From positions 620,001-684,000 of the forward strand of contig NZ_CP079110.1 in NCBI RefSeq assembly GCF_019357495.1: a DNA stretch of 64,000 nt. Direction: 5' to 3'. Position 1 is the first letter of the stretch. Every line of letters begins with the position of its first letter. The notes under the pieces were generated by a model, which searched no databases, had not been told where the DNA came from, and was given only the letters and a program-made list of their open reading frames with translations. The translations under genes were made by a program, and so were the position numbers. Positions 35,408-49,079 of this stretch are shown here, in pieces. This DNA comes from Nosocomiicoccus ampullae. GTDB taxonomy: Bacteria; Bacillota; Bacilli; Staphylococcales; Salinicoccaceae.

Positions 35408-35692
35408 ATGTTTAAATTAACATTAGACTTACAATTTTTTGCATCTAAAAAAGGTGTAGGTTCTAGTAAGAACGGTCGTGACTCTCACGCTAAACGTCTT
35501 GGTGCTAAACGTCAAGATGGCCAATTTGTTACAGGTGGATCAATCATCTTCCGTCAACGCGGAACAAAAATTCATCCAGGTGTAAACGTTGGTAAAGGTG
35601 GAGACGATACGTTATTTGCTAAAGTAGATGGAGTAGTAAAGTTTGAACGTGTTGGACGTAACAAAAAACGCGTATCTGTTTACGAAGCTTAA
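35408..35692 (+). CDS. rpmA: 50S ribosomal protein L27 with cleavable N-terminal extension
   Basis: A 94-residue L27. The N-terminus [18 protein letters not shown] contains the LQFF-ASKKG site cut by Prp, leaving a mature chain that starts at Ala12 and reaches the peptidyl transferase centre. The rest ([19 protein letters not shown]) is typical. Codon use and RBS (GAGGTGGA) indicate strong expression. Terminator follows. Confidence 0.97.
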   Translation: MFKLTLDLQFFASKKGVGSSKNGRDSHAKRLGAKRQDGQFVTGGSIIFRQRGTKIHPGVNVGKGGDDTLFAKVDGVVKFERVGRNKKRVSVYEA

Positions 35693-35696
35693 TAAA

Positions 35697-35727
35697 AAAG
35701 CATCAGCTCTTGCTGATGCTTTTTTTT
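35697..35727 (+). terminator. terminator after rpmA
   Basis: Stem GCATCAGC / GCTGATGC with a TCTT loop and eight Ts. Confidence 0.9.
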
Positions 35728-35771
35728 ATGAATGAATTTTATGTATAATAGATAGAAATGGAGGTGTCGGT

Positions 35772-37052
35772 ATGTTTGCAGATTATGCAAAGATATATTT
35801 AAGAGCAGGCAACGGTGGTAATGGTATAGTTGCGTATAGAAGAGAAAAATACGAGCCGATGGGAGGGCCTGCTGGTGGAGACGGTGGTAACGGTGCAGAC
35901 ATCGTTATGGAAGTCGATGAAGGATTAAATACGTTAATGGACTTCAAATATCAGCGTCATTTTAAAGCTGAACATGGTGAAGCTGGTATGAATTCAAATA
36001 AACATGGTAAAAGCCGTTCGCCGATGATTTTGAAAGTACCTCCAGGCACGGTCGTTAAAAATGAAGAGACTGATGAAGTAATTGCAGATTTAGTTGAACA
36101 CGGCCAACAGGCGGTGATCGCTAAAGGTGGCCAGGGAGGTAGAGGTAACTCTCGTTTTGTTTCTAGTAGAAATACCGCACCTGACTATGCTGAAGGCGGA
36201 GAGCCAGGAGAAGAGTTAAATGTCGTTTTAGAATTAAAATTAATGGCAGACGTCGGATTAATTGGATTTCCGAGTGTCGGGAAATCTACATTATTAAGCC
36301 GAGTGTCTCGAGCGACTCCTAAAATCGCCTCGTATCCGTTTACGACTATTCAGCCAAACTTAGGTGTTGTAATTCAAGGCGATAAGTCATTTGTAATGGC
36401 AGATTTACCTGGTTTAATTGAAGGCGCTGCAGAAGGTACGGGTCTTGGTATACAGTTTTTACGCCACGTGGAGCGTACGAAAGTACTTGTACACGTCATT
36501 GATATTGCAGAAACAGAATATAGAGATGCAGTTGAAGACTACCGAATTATCCGTAAAGAGTTAAAAGAGTATAATGAGAAACTATTAAATCGACCAGAAA
36601 TTATTGCTTTAAATAAAATCGAATTGCTAGAGAATAGAGAAAATATCGAGCGTTTTAAACGTGAAGTTGAGACAGATTCTAAAATTATAGAAATTTCTGC
36701 TGTTACAGGCGACGGAATTAATGAATTAAATTACGCGATTATCGACGCACTTGAAAATTACGTCCCTGAAGAAGAAGAGGTTGAAGTCGATAGAGATGTT
36801 AGAGTTGTTTATCGTCATGAAAAACAAGAACGTCCATTTGAAATTAAGCGTGGTATGGACGGCAAATTTGAAATTCATGGTGACGAAATTGAAACTCTAT
36901 TTATGCGCACAGACTTCTCACGTGACGCAGCAGTCAGAAGATTTGCTCGACAAATGAGATCGATGGGGATTGATGATGCGTTAAGAGAAAAAGGCATACA
37001 GTCTGGTGATATTGTAAGAATTAAAGACTTCGAATTTGAATTTATTGAATAG
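35772..37052 (+). CDS. obg: GTPase ObgE/CgtA
   Basis: An essential GTPase in 50S assembly and stress signalling. The 426-residue protein has the glycine-rich Obg fold (residues 1–157, [23 protein letters not shown]), the G domain ([22 protein letters not shown]) and a C-terminal OCT domain ([16 protein letters not shown] onward). RBS GGAGGTG. It starts the obg–ruvA–ruvB–queA–tgt–yajC run. Confidence 0.97.
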   Translation: MFADYAKIYLRAGNGGNGIVAYRREKYEPMGGPAGGDGGNGADIVMEVDEGLNTLMDFKYQRHFKAEHGEAGMNSNKHGKSRSPMILKVPPGTVVKNEETDEVIADLVEHGQQAVIAKGGQGGRGNSRFVSSRNTAPDYAEGGEPGEELNVVLELKLMADVGLIGFPSVGKSTLLSRVSRATPKIASYPFTTIQPNLGVVIQGDKSFVMADLPGLIEGAAEGTGLGIQFLRHVERTKVLVHVIDIAETEYRDAVEDYRIIRKELKEYNEKLLNRPEIIALNKIELLENRENIERFKREVETDSKIIEISAVTGDGINELNYAIIDALENYVPEEEEVEVDRDVRVVYRHEKQERPFEIKRGMDGKFEIHGDEIETLFMRTDFSRDAAVRRFARQMRSMGIDDALREKGIQSGDIVRIKDFEFEFIE

Positions 37053-37060
37053 GTGAAAAC

Positions 37061-37651
37061 ATGTATCAATATTTAAAAGGGATGTTAACAGAAATCCATC
37101 CGAATCATATCATTGTAGAATCATATGGCATGGGGTATTTAATCATCGTACCGAACCCGTATCGTTTTGAAAAAGATTTAAATAACGAAAAGAAAATCTT
37201 TTTAGAACAAGTCGTACGAGAAGATAGTTTAACACTTTATGGATTTAATGATTTAAAAGAAAAAGAAATGTTTCAATCACTGTTAAAAGTGACTGGAATT
37301 GGTCCAAAAAGTGCGCTAGCAATTCTCGCGACTTCTACGCCAAATGAGGTTGTGAATGCAATCGAAAATGAAGATGAAAAGTATTTACAAAAATTCCCAG
37401 GTATTGGTAAAAAGACGTCTCGACAAATTATTTTAGATTTAAAAGGTAAACTCGATCCGGCATTTGAAGATGTAAAAGTTGAGATGAAGAGTAAGACAAA
37501 CGACGTCATTATTGATGAAGCATTAGAAACACTAAAAGCACTTGGATATAGTAAGCGCGAATTAAAAGCACTTGAGAAGTACTTATCTAATAAAGAATTA
37601 AACAGTGTTGAAGATGCCGTGAAGTTAAGCTTAAGATATATCGTTGAATAG
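37061..37651 (+). CDS. ruvA: Holliday junction DNA helicase subunit RuvA
   Basis: RuvA recognises Holliday junctions and loads RuvB. The 196-residue protein has the OB-fold N-terminus, two helix-hairpin-helix motifs (LLKVTGIGPKSALAIL and KFPGIGKKTSRQIILDLKGKL) and the C-terminal domain that contacts RuvB (EALETLKALGYSKRELKAL). It follows obg by eight bases. Confidence 0.96.
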   Translation: MYQYLKGMLTEIHPNHIIVESYGMGYLIIVPNPYRFEKDLNNEKKIFLEQVVREDSLTLYGFNDLKEKEMFQSLLKVTGIGPKSALAILATSTPNEVVNAIENEDEKYLQKFPGIGKKTSRQIILDLKGKLDPAFEDVKVEMKSKTNDVIIDEALETLKALGYSKRELKALEKYLSNKELNSVEDAVKLSLRYIVE

Positions 37652-37669
37652 AACTGGAGACGATTTATT

Positions 37670-38679
37670 ATGGACGATAGAATTTTAGATGAGAGTTTAA
37701 TTGAAGGAGAAGCACAAGAAGAATTATCGTTACGACCGTTATATTTATCTCAATATATCGGTCAAGACGCGATTAAAAGAAATTTACGTATTTTTATAGA
37801 TGCAGCAAAAATGCGTGAAGAGCCACTTGATCACGTTATTTTACATGGTCCACCAGGCCTTGGTAAAACGACGCTTTCAAATATTATTGCTCATGAAATG
37901 AACGTTAACATTCGTACAACAGCCGGCCCTGCAATTGAAAGAGCTGGAGATTTAGCTGCGATTTTATCGAGTTTAGAGCCTGGAGATGTTTTATTTATTG
38001 ATGAAATTCACCGACTACCACGCATGGTAGAAGAAATTTTATATTCAGCAATGGAAGATTATTTTATTGACGTTGTCATCGGTCAAGGTGAAGAAGCAAG
38101 AAGTATTCGAATCGACTTGCCACCGTTTACATTAGTCGGAGCAACGACTAGATTCGGAAGTTTATCTGCACCGTTACGTGACCGCTTTGGTATTCAGTTA
38201 CGATTAGAATACTATACAAATGAGGCACTCCAGACGATTGTTGAACGTACGGCTGATATTTTTGACGTCGAAATTGATAAAAATTCAGCATTTGAACTTG
38301 CAAGAAGAAGTCGAGGGACACCGCGTATTGCGAACCGTTTATTAAGACGCGTTCGAGACTTTTCTATGGTTAAAAATGAAACTTCTATTTCTTTAGAAAC
38401 GACTAATGACGCGTTAAATGTACTAGAGGTTGACGAAGAAGGACTAGATCCAATTGACCATAAAGTAATGACGACGATTATTGATACGTATGGTGGGGGA
38501 CCAGTTGGACTTGAAACAGTCGCAGTATCAATTGGTGAGGAAGTCGTAACACTTCTTGACGTCTACGAACCGTATTTAATTCAACGTGGATTTTTACAAC
38601 GCACACCAAGAGGTCGTGAAGCAACTGCGAAAAGTTATGATTATTTTAAAAGACATAAAAATATAGAGGATAATGAGTA

Positions 38680-38680
<1 letters not shown>
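37670..38680 (+). CDS. ruvB: Holliday junction branch-migration ATPase RuvB
   Basis: A 336-residue AAA+ motor: Walker [12 protein letters not shown], Walker [10 protein letters not shown], sensor [19 protein letters not shown], and a winged-helix C-terminus ([17 protein letters not shown]). Together with RuvA it drives branch migration. The stop shares one base with queA. Confidence 0.97.
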
Positions 38681-40858
<2,178 letters not shown>

Positions 40859-40870
40859 AGGAGGGGTTAC

Positions 40871-41131
40871 ATGGAAATTTTAAGCGTTTTATTTCCGTTT
40901 TTAGCAATCTTTTTAATCATGTACTTCTTAATGATTCGACCAGCTCAAAAGCGACAAAAACAAATGAATGAAATGCAAGCAGGTTTAGAAAAAGGTGACG
41001 AAGTTGTTACAATCGGCGGACTCACTGGTGAAGTAGAATCATTCGATGCGAACTATATGTACTTAAAGGTCGATGAAAATACTACTTTACGTTTTGAACG
41101 TAGAGCTTTACATCAAGTTGTAAACAAATAA
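40871..41131 (+). CDS. yajC: preprotein translocase subunit YajC
   Basis: An 86-residue protein with one N-terminal helix (about residues 4–23) and the YajC pattern FLMIRPAQKRQKQMNEMQ, then GDEVVTIGGLTGEV. It associates with SecDF. A terminator follows before secDF, which has its own promoter. Confidence 0.94.
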   Translation: MEILSVLFPFLAIFLIMYFLMIRPAQKRQKQMNEMQAGLEKGDEVVTIGGLTGEVESFDANYMYLKVDENTTLRFERRALHQVVNK

Positions 41132-41158
41132 AAGTCGACAGATGTCGACTTTTTTTAT
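41129..41158 (+). terminator. terminator after yajC
   Basis: Stem AAAGTCGACA / TGTCGACTTT with a 2-base loop and T run. Confidence 0.88.
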
Positions 41159-41230
41159 TTTTATTTAGTTTTGGCATAATAATCGTTATAATTAATATAG
41201 TCTTATACATACTATGTAAAGGGTGACATT

Positions 41231-43510
41231 GTGAAAAAGAAACCAAGTAGAATTATAAGTTTAGCACTTATCGTTGTTCTTCTTGGTACAGTGATCGGTC
41301 TGACTTATAAAGACGTCGTTAAAGATGTCAATTTGGGGTTAGATCTTCAAGGTGGATTTGAAGTACTGTATCAAGTGGAACCATTAGAAAAAGACGATAA
41401 AATTGACCAAAAAGATGTTGAAGCAACTGCTTCTACATTAGATTCACGTGTAAACGTACTCGGTGTTTCTGAACCGAATATTCAAATTGAAGAAGGGAAT
41501 AGAATCCGAGTACAACTCGCTGGGGTTGAAGATCAAAAAGAAGCAAGAGAATTACTCTCAACTCAAGCTGAACTGACAATCCGTGACGTAAACGACAATG
41601 TTTTACTATCCGGTAAAGATTTAGTTCAAGGTGGGGCAAGTCAAGGATATGACGATTTAAACCAACCAATTGTGTCGTTAAAACTTAAAGACGCAAATAA
41701 GTTTAATGAAATTACTAAAGAAGTATCAGAGATGCCGCAAGGTACAAACTTGTTAGTTATTTGGATGGATTTTGAAGAAGGCGTTGATTCATTTGAAAAA
41801 GAAATGCAATCAGACGATCCAAAATACATTTCTGCAGCAACTGTAGATCAGCCGATTAACTCTACAGAAGTCATGATTTCTGGTGGATTTAGTGATAAAG
41901 ACGGCTTACAACGTGCTCAGAATATCGCAGCACTTCTTAACTCTGGTGCACTACCAGTGAAGCTTGATGAGATTTTCTCTACGAGTGTTGGTGCACAGTT
42001 TGGTGAAGAAGCACTCGATAAGACAGTTAAAGCAGGTGCGATTGGTGTCATAATCGTACTACTTTACATGTTAGTGTTTTATAGAGTTCCTGGATTAATC
42101 GCGTCTCTAACACTTGTAGTGTACGTTTATTTAACACTAGTTATGTTTAACTTAATTAGTGGGGTACTGACACTCCCAGGTATCGCAGCACTTATTTTAG
42201 GGGTCGGAATGGCAGTAGACGCCAATATTATACTGTACGAAAGAGTTAAAGAAGAAATTAGAATTGGGCGAAGTATTAAAGAAGCGTACAAAAAAGGTGC
42301 AAGTAGTTCGTTATGGACAATTATTGATGCCAACTTAACGACATTAATTGCAGCGATTATTTTATTTATCTTCGGTACTTCTAGTGTTAAAGGATTCGCG
42401 ATGATGCTTCTATTATCTATTTTAATGAGTTTCGTTACAGCTGTATTCTTAACGCGTGTACTAATGAGATTACTCGTTAGTTCCGGACGGTTGGATAATA
42501 AGCCAGGATTATTCGGATTAAATAAAAAACACATTCATAATATTCGTGAAGGCGTAAATGTTCAAGACTTACAAACAGTTTGGGACCGTCTAAACTTTGC
42601 TGAACATGCGAAAAAGTTCTTCTTATTAAGTGGAGTTATAATTTTAGTCGGTGCGATTATTTTATCAATCTTTAAATTAAACTTAGGTATCGACTTTACG
42701 AGTGGTACACGTGCAGATATTGTAGTTGAAAATAGTACAACCGAAGAATCTGTTCGTGAAGACCTTACGACTTTAAAGTTAGAGCCTGAAAGTCTAACAA
42801 AATCTGGTGACAACACGGTTGTTGCGAGATATTCTAAAGATTTAAACAAGGATCAAATTGCAGAACTTCAGCAATTCTTTGAAGAAAAATATGGTGAGAC
42901 ACCAATGACGAGTACAGTAAGTCCAGTCGTTGGACAAGAGCTCGTTAAAAATGCAATTAAAGCGTTACTGATTGCATCTGTTGCGATTATTATTTACGTC
43001 TCAATACGATTTGAATGGCGCATGGGACTACCAGCAGTAATTGCGTTAATCCATGACGTATTTATAATGATTGCGGTATTCTCACTCTTTAGATTAGAAA
43101 TTGATATTACGTTTATCGCGGCAGTTTTAACGATTGTTGGTTACTCAATTAACGATACTATTGTTACGTTTGACCGTATTCGTGAGAACAATAAAAAAAT
43201 GAAAATGTACCGCTCAGAAGCGGATATTAATCGTCTCATTAATACATCATTAAGACAGACAATGACACGTTCATTAAATACGGTACTTACAGTAATTATA
43301 GTTGTAGTCTTCCTCGTACTTATGGGTAGTGAGTCAATATTTACTTTCTCTGTAGCGTTACTTGTCGGTTTAATTAGTGGGGTATATTCTTCACTATTTA
43401 TTGCGATTCAGTTATGGGGAGTACTTAAGAAAAAGCAACTTCGTAAAAATGGTGGTACACTTGTTGTATACGAAGAAAAACGTAATAATAAAGATAAAGT
43501 ATTAGTATAA
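41231..43510 (+). CDS. secDF: fused protein translocase subunit SecDF
   Basis: A 759-residue RND-type membrane protein in which SecD and SecF are one chain, as in staphylococci and Bacillus. Twelve predicted helices: the SecD half has DVNLGLDLQGGFEVLYQV, the large P1 domain and GMAVDANIILYERVKEE; the SecF half starts near residue 460 with NLGIDFTSGTRADIV and has VGYSINDTIVTFDRIREN. Uses proton motive force to pull secreted proteins out of SecYEG. GTG start with GGGTGA upstream. Confidence 0.96.
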   Translation: MKKKPSRIISLALIVVLLGTVIGLTYKDVVKDVNLGLDLQGGFEVLYQVEPLEKDDKIDQKDVEATASTLDSRVNVLGVSEPNIQIEEGNRIRVQLAGVEDQKEARELLSTQAELTIRDVNDNVLLSGKDLVQGGASQGYDDLNQPIVSLKLKDANKFNEITKEVSEMPQGTNLLVIWMDFEEGVDSFEKEMQSDDPKYISAATVDQPINSTEVMISGGFSDKDGLQRAQNIAALLNSGALPVKLDEIFSTSVGAQFGEEALDKTVKAGAIGVIIVLLYMLVFYRVPGLIASLTLVVYVYLTLVMFNLISGVLTLPGIAALILGVGMAVDANIILYERVKEEIRIGRSIKEAYKKGASSSLWTIIDANLTTLIAAIILFIFGTSSVKGFAMMLLLSILMSFVTAVFLTRVLMRLLVSSGRLDNKPGLFGLNKKHIHNIREGVNVQDLQTVWDRLNFAEHAKKFFLLSGVIILVGAIILSIFKLNLGIDFTSGTRADIVVENSTTEESVREDLTTLKLEPESLTKSGDNTVVARYSKDLNKDQIAELQQFFEEKYGETPMTSTVSPVVGQELVKNAIKALLIASVAIIIYVSIRFEWRMGLPAVIALIHDVFIMIAVFSLFRLEIDITFIAAVLTIVGYSINDTIVTFDRIRENNKKMKMYRSEADINRLINTSLRQTMTRSLNTVLTVIIVVVFLVLMGSESIFTFSVALLVGLISGVYSSLFIAIQLWGVLKKKQLRKNGGTLVVYEEKRNNKDKVLV

Positions 43511-43514
43511 AATA

Positions 43515-43545
43515 AACGTCTAGGCTTTTGCCTAGACGTTTTTTA
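43515..43545 (+). terminator. terminator after secDF
   Basis: Perfect 11-bp stem AACGTCTAGGC / GCCTAGACGTT with a TTTT loop and trailing Ts. Confidence 0.9.
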
Positions 43546-43558
43546 AAGGATGATATTT

Positions 43559-45805
43559 ATGTATCAATCAACATATCATTGGATGATGAGAGAATTATCT
43601 GATGAAATTACAGAGGACTTGGTTAAAGAATACAATTTATCGGAATTGAATAAAACATTATTAGAAAATCGTGGGTTTACGACTGAAGATGATTTAGAAA
43701 AGATTTTAAATCCTCACACGCATGATTTTTCTTTAATTTATGATATCGATGTAGCAACAAAATTAATCTTAAAACATCTCGAAAATAATAGTCGTATATT
43801 AATTTACGGAGATTATGACGCAGATGGTATAACAAGTACGACAATTCTTTATAAGGCGCTGAAGAAAAAAAGTGCGTCTATTCATTTCTTTATCCCGAAT
43901 CGTATTGAACAAGGATATGGACTAGATTATAACTTTATTGAAAATGAAGTTGTCGGAAATTTTGACCTCGTAATTACGGTCGATAACGGTGTCTCGGCGA
44001 TTAAAGAAGTTGAGCTTTTAAAAAAGAACGATATTGACGTTATAATTGTCGATCACCACGAATTTACTGAAGAACTACCGGATGCGGTTATTATTCACCC
44101 GAATCATCCAGAAGGGGACTATCCGTGTAAATATTTAGCAGGTGTTGGAATTACGTATAAACTAATTGAAGCACTTGAATTAGATGAAGAGGAATACATG
44201 CAACTTGTGATGATCGGTACTGTTGCAGACATGGTGCCTATGTTTGACGAAAATAAATATTTCACTATAAAAGGTTTAAAATCAATAAATAATAATATGA
44301 ATACCGGTATAAAAGCACTTTTAAAAGAAGCGGGACGACTAGAAGAAGTCGATGAAGAAACCGTCGGCTTTACGATTGCACCGAGATTAAATGCAACTGG
44401 ACGTATTGACGAAGCGAGTGTTGCGGTATATTTATTGTTAAACGAGTTTCCTGAAGAGGCTTCAGAGTTAGCGGCTGATATTGAAATGTTAAATGATGCG
44501 AGAAAAGATATGGTCGATGAAACGTATATTGAAGCTGAACAATTAGTAAATAGTGATGACAAAATTCAAGTACTATATAGTGAAGATTGGCATCCAGGGA
44601 TACTAGGTATTGTCGCGTCTAGAATTGTTGAAAATTACGGAGTCCCAGCCATTCTTTTAACGAAAGATCAAGATGTTTATACAGGTTCTGCGCGCTCGAT
44701 TAATACAATTGAGCTATTAAAAACACTTCGAGAGTTAAATACTGATCATACTGCGAATGGCCATAACCAAGCGTTTGGTATTAAGGTCGATGAATCACTA
44801 ATTGAAGATTTTAAAGTAGAGTTAACGACATTAATGAATCAATCATATTCAAAATTAAAGCCGACAAAAGATATTGATTTTAAAATAACAAATCCGAACA
44901 TAACGATTAAGGATCTTGAGGAATTAAACGAATTACGTCCATTTGGCCATGGATTTTTAGTGCCAACGGTGATGGTAAGTAATTCTACTATCGAAACAAT
45001 TCGTCAAATCGGTGTGGATAGTAAACACCTAAAGATGACATTAAAAGATTATAGTTTCGAAGTCATTGGCTTTAATTTTGGACACTTATTTAACGAAACG
45101 TCAATCGGCGAAAAAATCTATACGATTGGAAGACTCGGTATAAATGAGTTCAATGGAGTTAAAAAAGTTCAACTCGTTTTAGAAGACGCTGAAATTAAAG
45201 ATATGCAGTTATTTGATATGCGTTCTAAAAACAATCAAAATTTTTCTATAATTAATAAAGATACAGATATTTTCTTTATCGCTGAAGACAAGGAAAAACT
45301 AGGGAGTAATTATTTTCACTACGGTGAGACAATTCCTTATAATGTGTCACAAGTTATATTAAGAGATTTACCAATTTCAATGGATCATTTCGAAACGACG
45401 TTAAAACAATTAAAGCCTTCAAAGTTAATTGCGATTTTTGATGACAAAGACAACTTATTTTTTAGTGGAATTCCTAAAGTACAAACGATTGAAGCAGTAT
45501 ATAATACGATTATCCATGCGAATAATGGTGCGATTGATTTAAAAAAGTTCGCGCCACAACTCGCGAAAAAACATAGTATAACTATGCAAATGCTAGTGAA
45601 AGTGACAAATACGTTGGAAGATTTAAATAGAATTTCAGTCCAAAACGGTGTCATATTTTTCGATGAAGAAAATACAAAAGACCTTGTTGTCATAGAGTCG
45701 AATTATTTTAAGCAACTAAAGGAAAAATTAAACTCGGAAACACAATTAAAAATGACGTCACGACCAGAATTAAAAACATACATTGAAAAATTAATTAATG
45801 AATAA
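43559..45805 (+). CDS. recJ: single-stranded-DNA-specific exonuclease RecJ
   Basis: RecJ degrades single-stranded DNA 5' to 3' in recombination and mismatch repair. The 748-residue protein shows the DHH motifs YGDYDADGITSTT, TVDNGVSA, DHHEF and the DHHA1 region TIAPRLNATGRIDEA, GSARSI and LNTDHTANGHNQAFG. The C-terminal 200 residues form the domain typical of Firmicutes RecJ. ATG at 43559 has AAAGGA eight bases upstream; the ATG at 43550 lies on that RBS. Confidence 0.95.
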   Translation: MYQSTYHWMMRELSDEITEDLVKEYNLSELNKTLLENRGFTTEDDLEKILNPHTHDFSLIYDIDVATKLILKHLENNSRILIYGDYDADGITSTTILYKALKKKSASIHFFIPNRIEQGYGLDYNFIENEVVGNFDLVITVDNGVSAIKEVELLKKNDIDVIIVDHHEFTEELPDAVIIHPNHPEGDYPCKYLAGVGITYKLIEALELDEEEYMQLVMIGTVADMVPMFDENKYFTIKGLKSINNNMNTGIKALLKEAGRLEEVDEETVGFTIAPRLNATGRIDEASVAVYLLLNEFPEEASELAADIEMLNDARKDMVDETYIEAEQLVNSDDKIQVLYSEDWHPGILGIVASRIVENYGVPAILLTKDQDVYTGSARSINTIELLKTLRELNTDHTANGHNQAFGIKVDESLIEDFKVELTTLMNQSYSKLKPTKDIDFKITNPNITIKDLEELNELRPFGHGFLVPTVMVSNSTIETIRQIGVDSKHLKMTLKDYSFEVIGFNFGHLFNETSIGEKIYTIGRLGINEFNGVKKVQLVLEDAEIKDMQLFDMRSKNNQNFSIINKDTDIFFIAEDKEKLGSNYFHYGETIPYNVSQVILRDLPISMDHFETTLKQLKPSKLIAIFDDKDNLFFSGIPKVQTIEAVYNTIIHANNGAIDLKKFAPQLAKKHSITMQMLVKVTNTLEDLNRISVQNGVIFFDEENTKDLVVIESNYFKQLKEKLNSETQLKMTSRPELKTYIEKLINE

Positions 45806-45872
45806 AACTATGTAGACATTGCTAAATTATGATAAAATATAAGTATTAAATGAAAAGGTGCGGTAAGATTAA

Positions 45873-46391
45873 ATGAATTTACGAGAATACGTTTCAGAAG
45901 TTGAAAATTGGCCAAAAGAAGGCGTCCAATTTAAAGATATAACTACAATTATGGACAACGGAGAAGCTTTTGGTTACGCAGTCGATCAAATTGCTAAATA
46001 CGCTGAAGATAAAGATGTAGACATTATCGTCGGTCCTGAGGCGAGAGGTTTTATTATCGGATGCCCAGTTGCATATAGACTCGGCATTGGATTTGCACCT
46101 GTTCGTAAACCAAACAAACTACCAAGAGAAACGATTTCTTATGAATACGACTTAGAGTATGGAAAGAATACTTTAGAAATTCATAAAGATGCAATCAAAC
46201 CTGGTCAGCGTGTATTAATTACCGATGATTTACTTGCGACTGGTGGTACAATTGAAGCAGCGATTCATCTTGTAGAAAAACTTGGCGGTGAAGTCGTCGG
46301 ACTAGCGTTCTTAATTGAATTAAATTATTTAAATGGACGCGATAAGATTAAAGATTATGACTTTATTTCACTGTTAGAATACAATGAATAA
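45873..46391 (+). CDS. apt: adenine phosphoribosyltransferase
   Basis: Salvages adenine to AMP using PRPP. The 172-residue protein has [18 protein letters not shown] and the PRPP loop [17 protein letters not shown]. The order recJ–apt–relA is conserved in Firmicutes. RBS AAAAGGTG lies 12 bases from the ATG, a little far. Confidence 0.96.
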   Translation: MNLREYVSEVENWPKEGVQFKDITTIMDNGEAFGYAVDQIAKYAEDKDVDIIVGPEARGFIIGCPVAYRLGIGFAPVRKPNKLPRETISYEYDLEYGKNTLEIHKDAIKPGQRVLITDDLLATGGTIEAAIHLVEKLGGEVVGLAFLIELNYLNGRDKIKDYDFISLLEYNE

Positions 46392-46394
46392 AAA

Positions 46395-46424
46395 TAAGTG
46401 CCTGAGTAATCAGGCACTTTTGTA
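46395..46424 (+). terminator. terminator after apt
   Basis: 10-bp stem AAGTGCCTGA / TCAGGCACTT with a GTAA loop; short T tail. Confidence 0.82.
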
Positions 46425-46451
46425 TAATATTAAGTTTTAAGGAGTGAGATC

Positions 46452-48614
46452 ATGAGTAATAAAGAATACCCATATGTTGCGGAAGACGTTTTTAACTTAT
46501 GCGGAAAGTATATGAATGATGATGAACTAAATACTGTAAAGCGTGCTTATGATCTTGCAGAAAAAGCGCATGAAGGTCAATTTAGAAAAAATGGCTTACC
46601 TTATATTTTACATCCAGTACAAGTTGCTGGGATTTTAGCAGAGTTAAAGTTAGATACGCCGACGATTGTTGCTGGATTTTTACACGATGTCGTTGAAGAT
46701 ACTGAATATACTCATGAAGATTTAATTGAAATGTTCAATGAAGAAGTCGCAGCCATCGTTGATGGAGTCACTAAGTTAGAAAAAGTTAAATACCGTTCGC
46801 TAAAAGAGCAACAAGCAGAAAACCATAGAAAACTGTTTGTTGCGATCGCAAAAGATATTCGAGTTATTTTAGTGAAACTCGCTGACCGTTTACATAATAT
46901 GCGTACGTTAAAAGCGATGCCTGAAGAAAAACAAGTTCGAATTTCTACAGAAACATTAGAAATTTACGCACCAATCGCAAATCGTCTCGGTATATCTAGT
47001 ATAAAATGGGAACTTGAAGATATTGCGCTTCGTTATATCGACCCGAGCAGTTATTTTAGAATTGTTAGTTATATGAAAAAGAAGCGTAGTGAAAGAGAAG
47101 TTATTATTAATAAGGCGATTGAGGATATTGCAACAAAACTTAATAAATCTCACATTGATCACCAACTTTCAGGTCGCGCTAAACACATTTATAGCATTTA
47201 TAGAAAAATGAACGATCAACATAAAGAGTTCGATCAAATCTTTGACTTACTCGCGGTCCGTGTACTCGTTAACGATATAAGAGATTGTTATGCGGTACTA
47301 GGCATTATCCATACGATTTGGAAGCCGGTCCCAGGCCGATTTAAAGATTATATCGCGATGCCAAAACAAAACATGTATCAATCACTGCATACAACAGTTG
47401 TCGGACCTAACGGGGATCCATTAGAAATTCAAATACGTACATTTGAAATGCATGAAATCGCAGAACACGGGGTTGCTGCACATTGGGCTTATAAAGAAGG
47501 TAAAAACATCAAGGCGCCAACGAATAACTGGGTAAAAGAAATTGTCGATAATGAATCATCGTATACAGATGCTGAGGAATTTATGGAAGCATTAAAAAGT
47601 GATATGCTATCAGACAAAATTTACGTGTTTACTCCTAATGGCGACGTTGTCGAATTACCTCAAGGTGCAGTGCCGATAGATTTTGCGTATTCTGTCCACT
47701 CAGAAGTTGGTAACAAAATGATCGGTGCGAAAGTAAATGGTAAAATTGTACCTATTGATTATAAGTTAAACACTGGTGATATCGTAGAAATTAGAACGAG
47801 TAAACAATCATATGGACCAAGTTTAGACTGGTTAAATTTAGTGAAATCATCAAGTTCTAAAAACAAAATTCGATCATTTTTCAAAAAACAAGACCGAGAA
47901 CAAAACATCGAAAAAGGTCGTTTACAAGTTGAAGAAGAAATTAAGTCAAATGGTTACAAATTAGAAGAAGCCTTTGATGACAAATCAGTAGAAGTCGTTT
48001 TAGAACGTTATAATTTAAGAGAAATTAATGATTTGTTTGCGATGGTTGGATTTGGCGGGGTTACAGCGCAGCAAATTGCTAATCGTTTAACAAATCATTT
48101 AAAAAAGCAACAAGAAAAAGAACCTTTACTTGAAGTTGAACGTACGAAAGATTATAAAAACGTACATTCTGATACTGGAGTTATCGTTGAAGGACTTGGT
48201 GGGATGCTTGTTAGCCTCGCAAAATGTTGTAACCCAGTACCTGGTGATGATATTGTCGGTTATATTACAAAAGGCCACGGAGTCAAAGTACATGTTAAAG
48301 ACTGTTCAAATATTAAAAATGAAACCGACCGATTGATTGATGTATCTTGGTTAAAAGATAAAGAAGAAAAACAAAAATATAAAGTTATATTAGAAATTAA
48401 AGGTTTCGATCGAAGCGGACTAGTCAATGAAATACTTAATTTAGTATCGAGTGAGAAAATTCCGATTACTGAAGTCAGTGGCCAAACAAATGCAGATAGT
48501 CACGCCAAAGTAAATATATCAATTATGGTCGAGTCTAAAGCAAATTTAAATCAAATCGTCCATAAAATTAAAAACTTAAAAGATATTTATAGCGTTGAAA
48601 GAGTCTTTAAGTGA
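46452..48614 (+). CDS. relA: bifunctional (p)ppGpp synthetase/hydrolase Rel
   Basis: The long RSH enzyme of the stringent response, 720 residues. Hydrolase HD domain with His40, His54 and the His78-Asp79 pair (FLHDVVEDT); synthetase domain with [25 protein letters not shown] domain ([19 protein letters not shown]); zinc-finger region with [20 protein letters not shown] domain at the end ([16 protein letters not shown]). Intact HD residues indicate it both makes and destroys (p)ppGpp. GGAGTGA RBS. Confidence 0.97.
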   Translation: MSNKEYPYVAEDVFNLCGKYMNDDELNTVKRAYDLAEKAHEGQFRKNGLPYILHPVQVAGILAELKLDTPTIVAGFLHDVVEDTEYTHEDLIEMFNEEVAAIVDGVTKLEKVKYRSLKEQQAENHRKLFVAIAKDIRVILVKLADRLHNMRTLKAMPEEKQVRISTETLEIYAPIANRLGISSIKWELEDIALRYIDPSSYFRIVSYMKKKRSEREVIINKAIEDIATKLNKSHIDHQLSGRAKHIYSIYRKMNDQHKEFDQIFDLLAVRVLVNDIRDCYAVLGIIHTIWKPVPGRFKDYIAMPKQNMYQSLHTTVVGPNGDPLEIQIRTFEMHEIAEHGVAAHWAYKEGKNIKAPTNNWVKEIVDNESSYTDAEEFMEALKSDMLSDKIYVFTPNGDVVELPQGAVPIDFAYSVHSEVGNKMIGAKVNGKIVPIDYKLNTGDIVEIRTSKQSYGPSLDWLNLVKSSSSKNKIRSFFKKQDREQNIEKGRLQVEEEIKSNGYKLEEAFDDKSVEVVLERYNLREINDLFAMVGFGGVTAQQIANRLTNHLKKQQEKEPLLEVERTKDYKNVHSDTGVIVEGLGGMLVSLAKCCNPVPGDDIVGYITKGHGVKVHVKDCSNIKNETDRLIDVSWLKDKEEKQKYKVILEIKGFDRSGLVNEILNLVSSEKIPITEVSGQTNADSHAKVNISIMVESKANLNQIVHKIKNLKDIYSVERVFK

Positions 48615-48626
48615 GGTGAATGTCAG

Positions 48627-49079
48627 ATGAAAGTAGTGCTTCAAAAAGTAAGTCACGCATCAGTCATGACAAATGAATTATTTAACGAAATAAATAAAGG
48701 CTTTATGCTTTTAGTTGGTGTGAGTGAAACTTCTACAAAAGAAGATGCAAAAAAGCTTGCAGAAAAAATCGTTAAAGCGAGAACATTTGAAGATGATGAT
48801 GGTAAAATTAATTTATCGTTAAAAGATGTCGATGGCGAAATATTAAGTGTATCTCAATTTACACTTTACGCAGACGTTAAAAAAGGAAATCGTCCGTCAT
48901 TTATAAATGCAGCGAGTGGAGATTACGCAAAAGAGCTTTATGAGTACTTTAACGAGGAGTTAAGAAGTCATGGTGTGAACGTAAAGACAGGATTCTTCGG
49001 TGAGCATATGGATGTAAGACTCACAAATTCAGGACCGATTACCCTGATATACGAAGCAAAAGAAGGTAAGATTGTTTAA
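48627..49079 (+). CDS. dtd: D-aminoacyl-tRNA deacylase
   Basis: Dtd removes D-amino acids (and glycine) wrongly attached to tRNA. The 150-residue protein carries LSVSQFTLYADVKKGNRPSF and the cross-subunit NSGPITL Gly-Pro motif. It follows relA by 12 bases and overlaps the amidase gene by one base. Confidence 0.96.
   Translation: MKVVLQKVSHASVMTNELFNEINKGFMLLVGVSETSTKEDAKKLAEKIVKARTFEDDDGKINLSLKDVDGEILSVSQFTLYADVKKGNRPSFINAASGDYAKELYEYFNEELRSHGVNVKTGFFGEHMDVRLTNSGPITLIYEAKEGKIV

Noticed and set aside
42127-42534. Long antisense frames opposite secDF, lexA-region and other core genes
   Set aside because: They mirror the codon pattern of the sense genes, lack ribosome sites and give no recognisable products.
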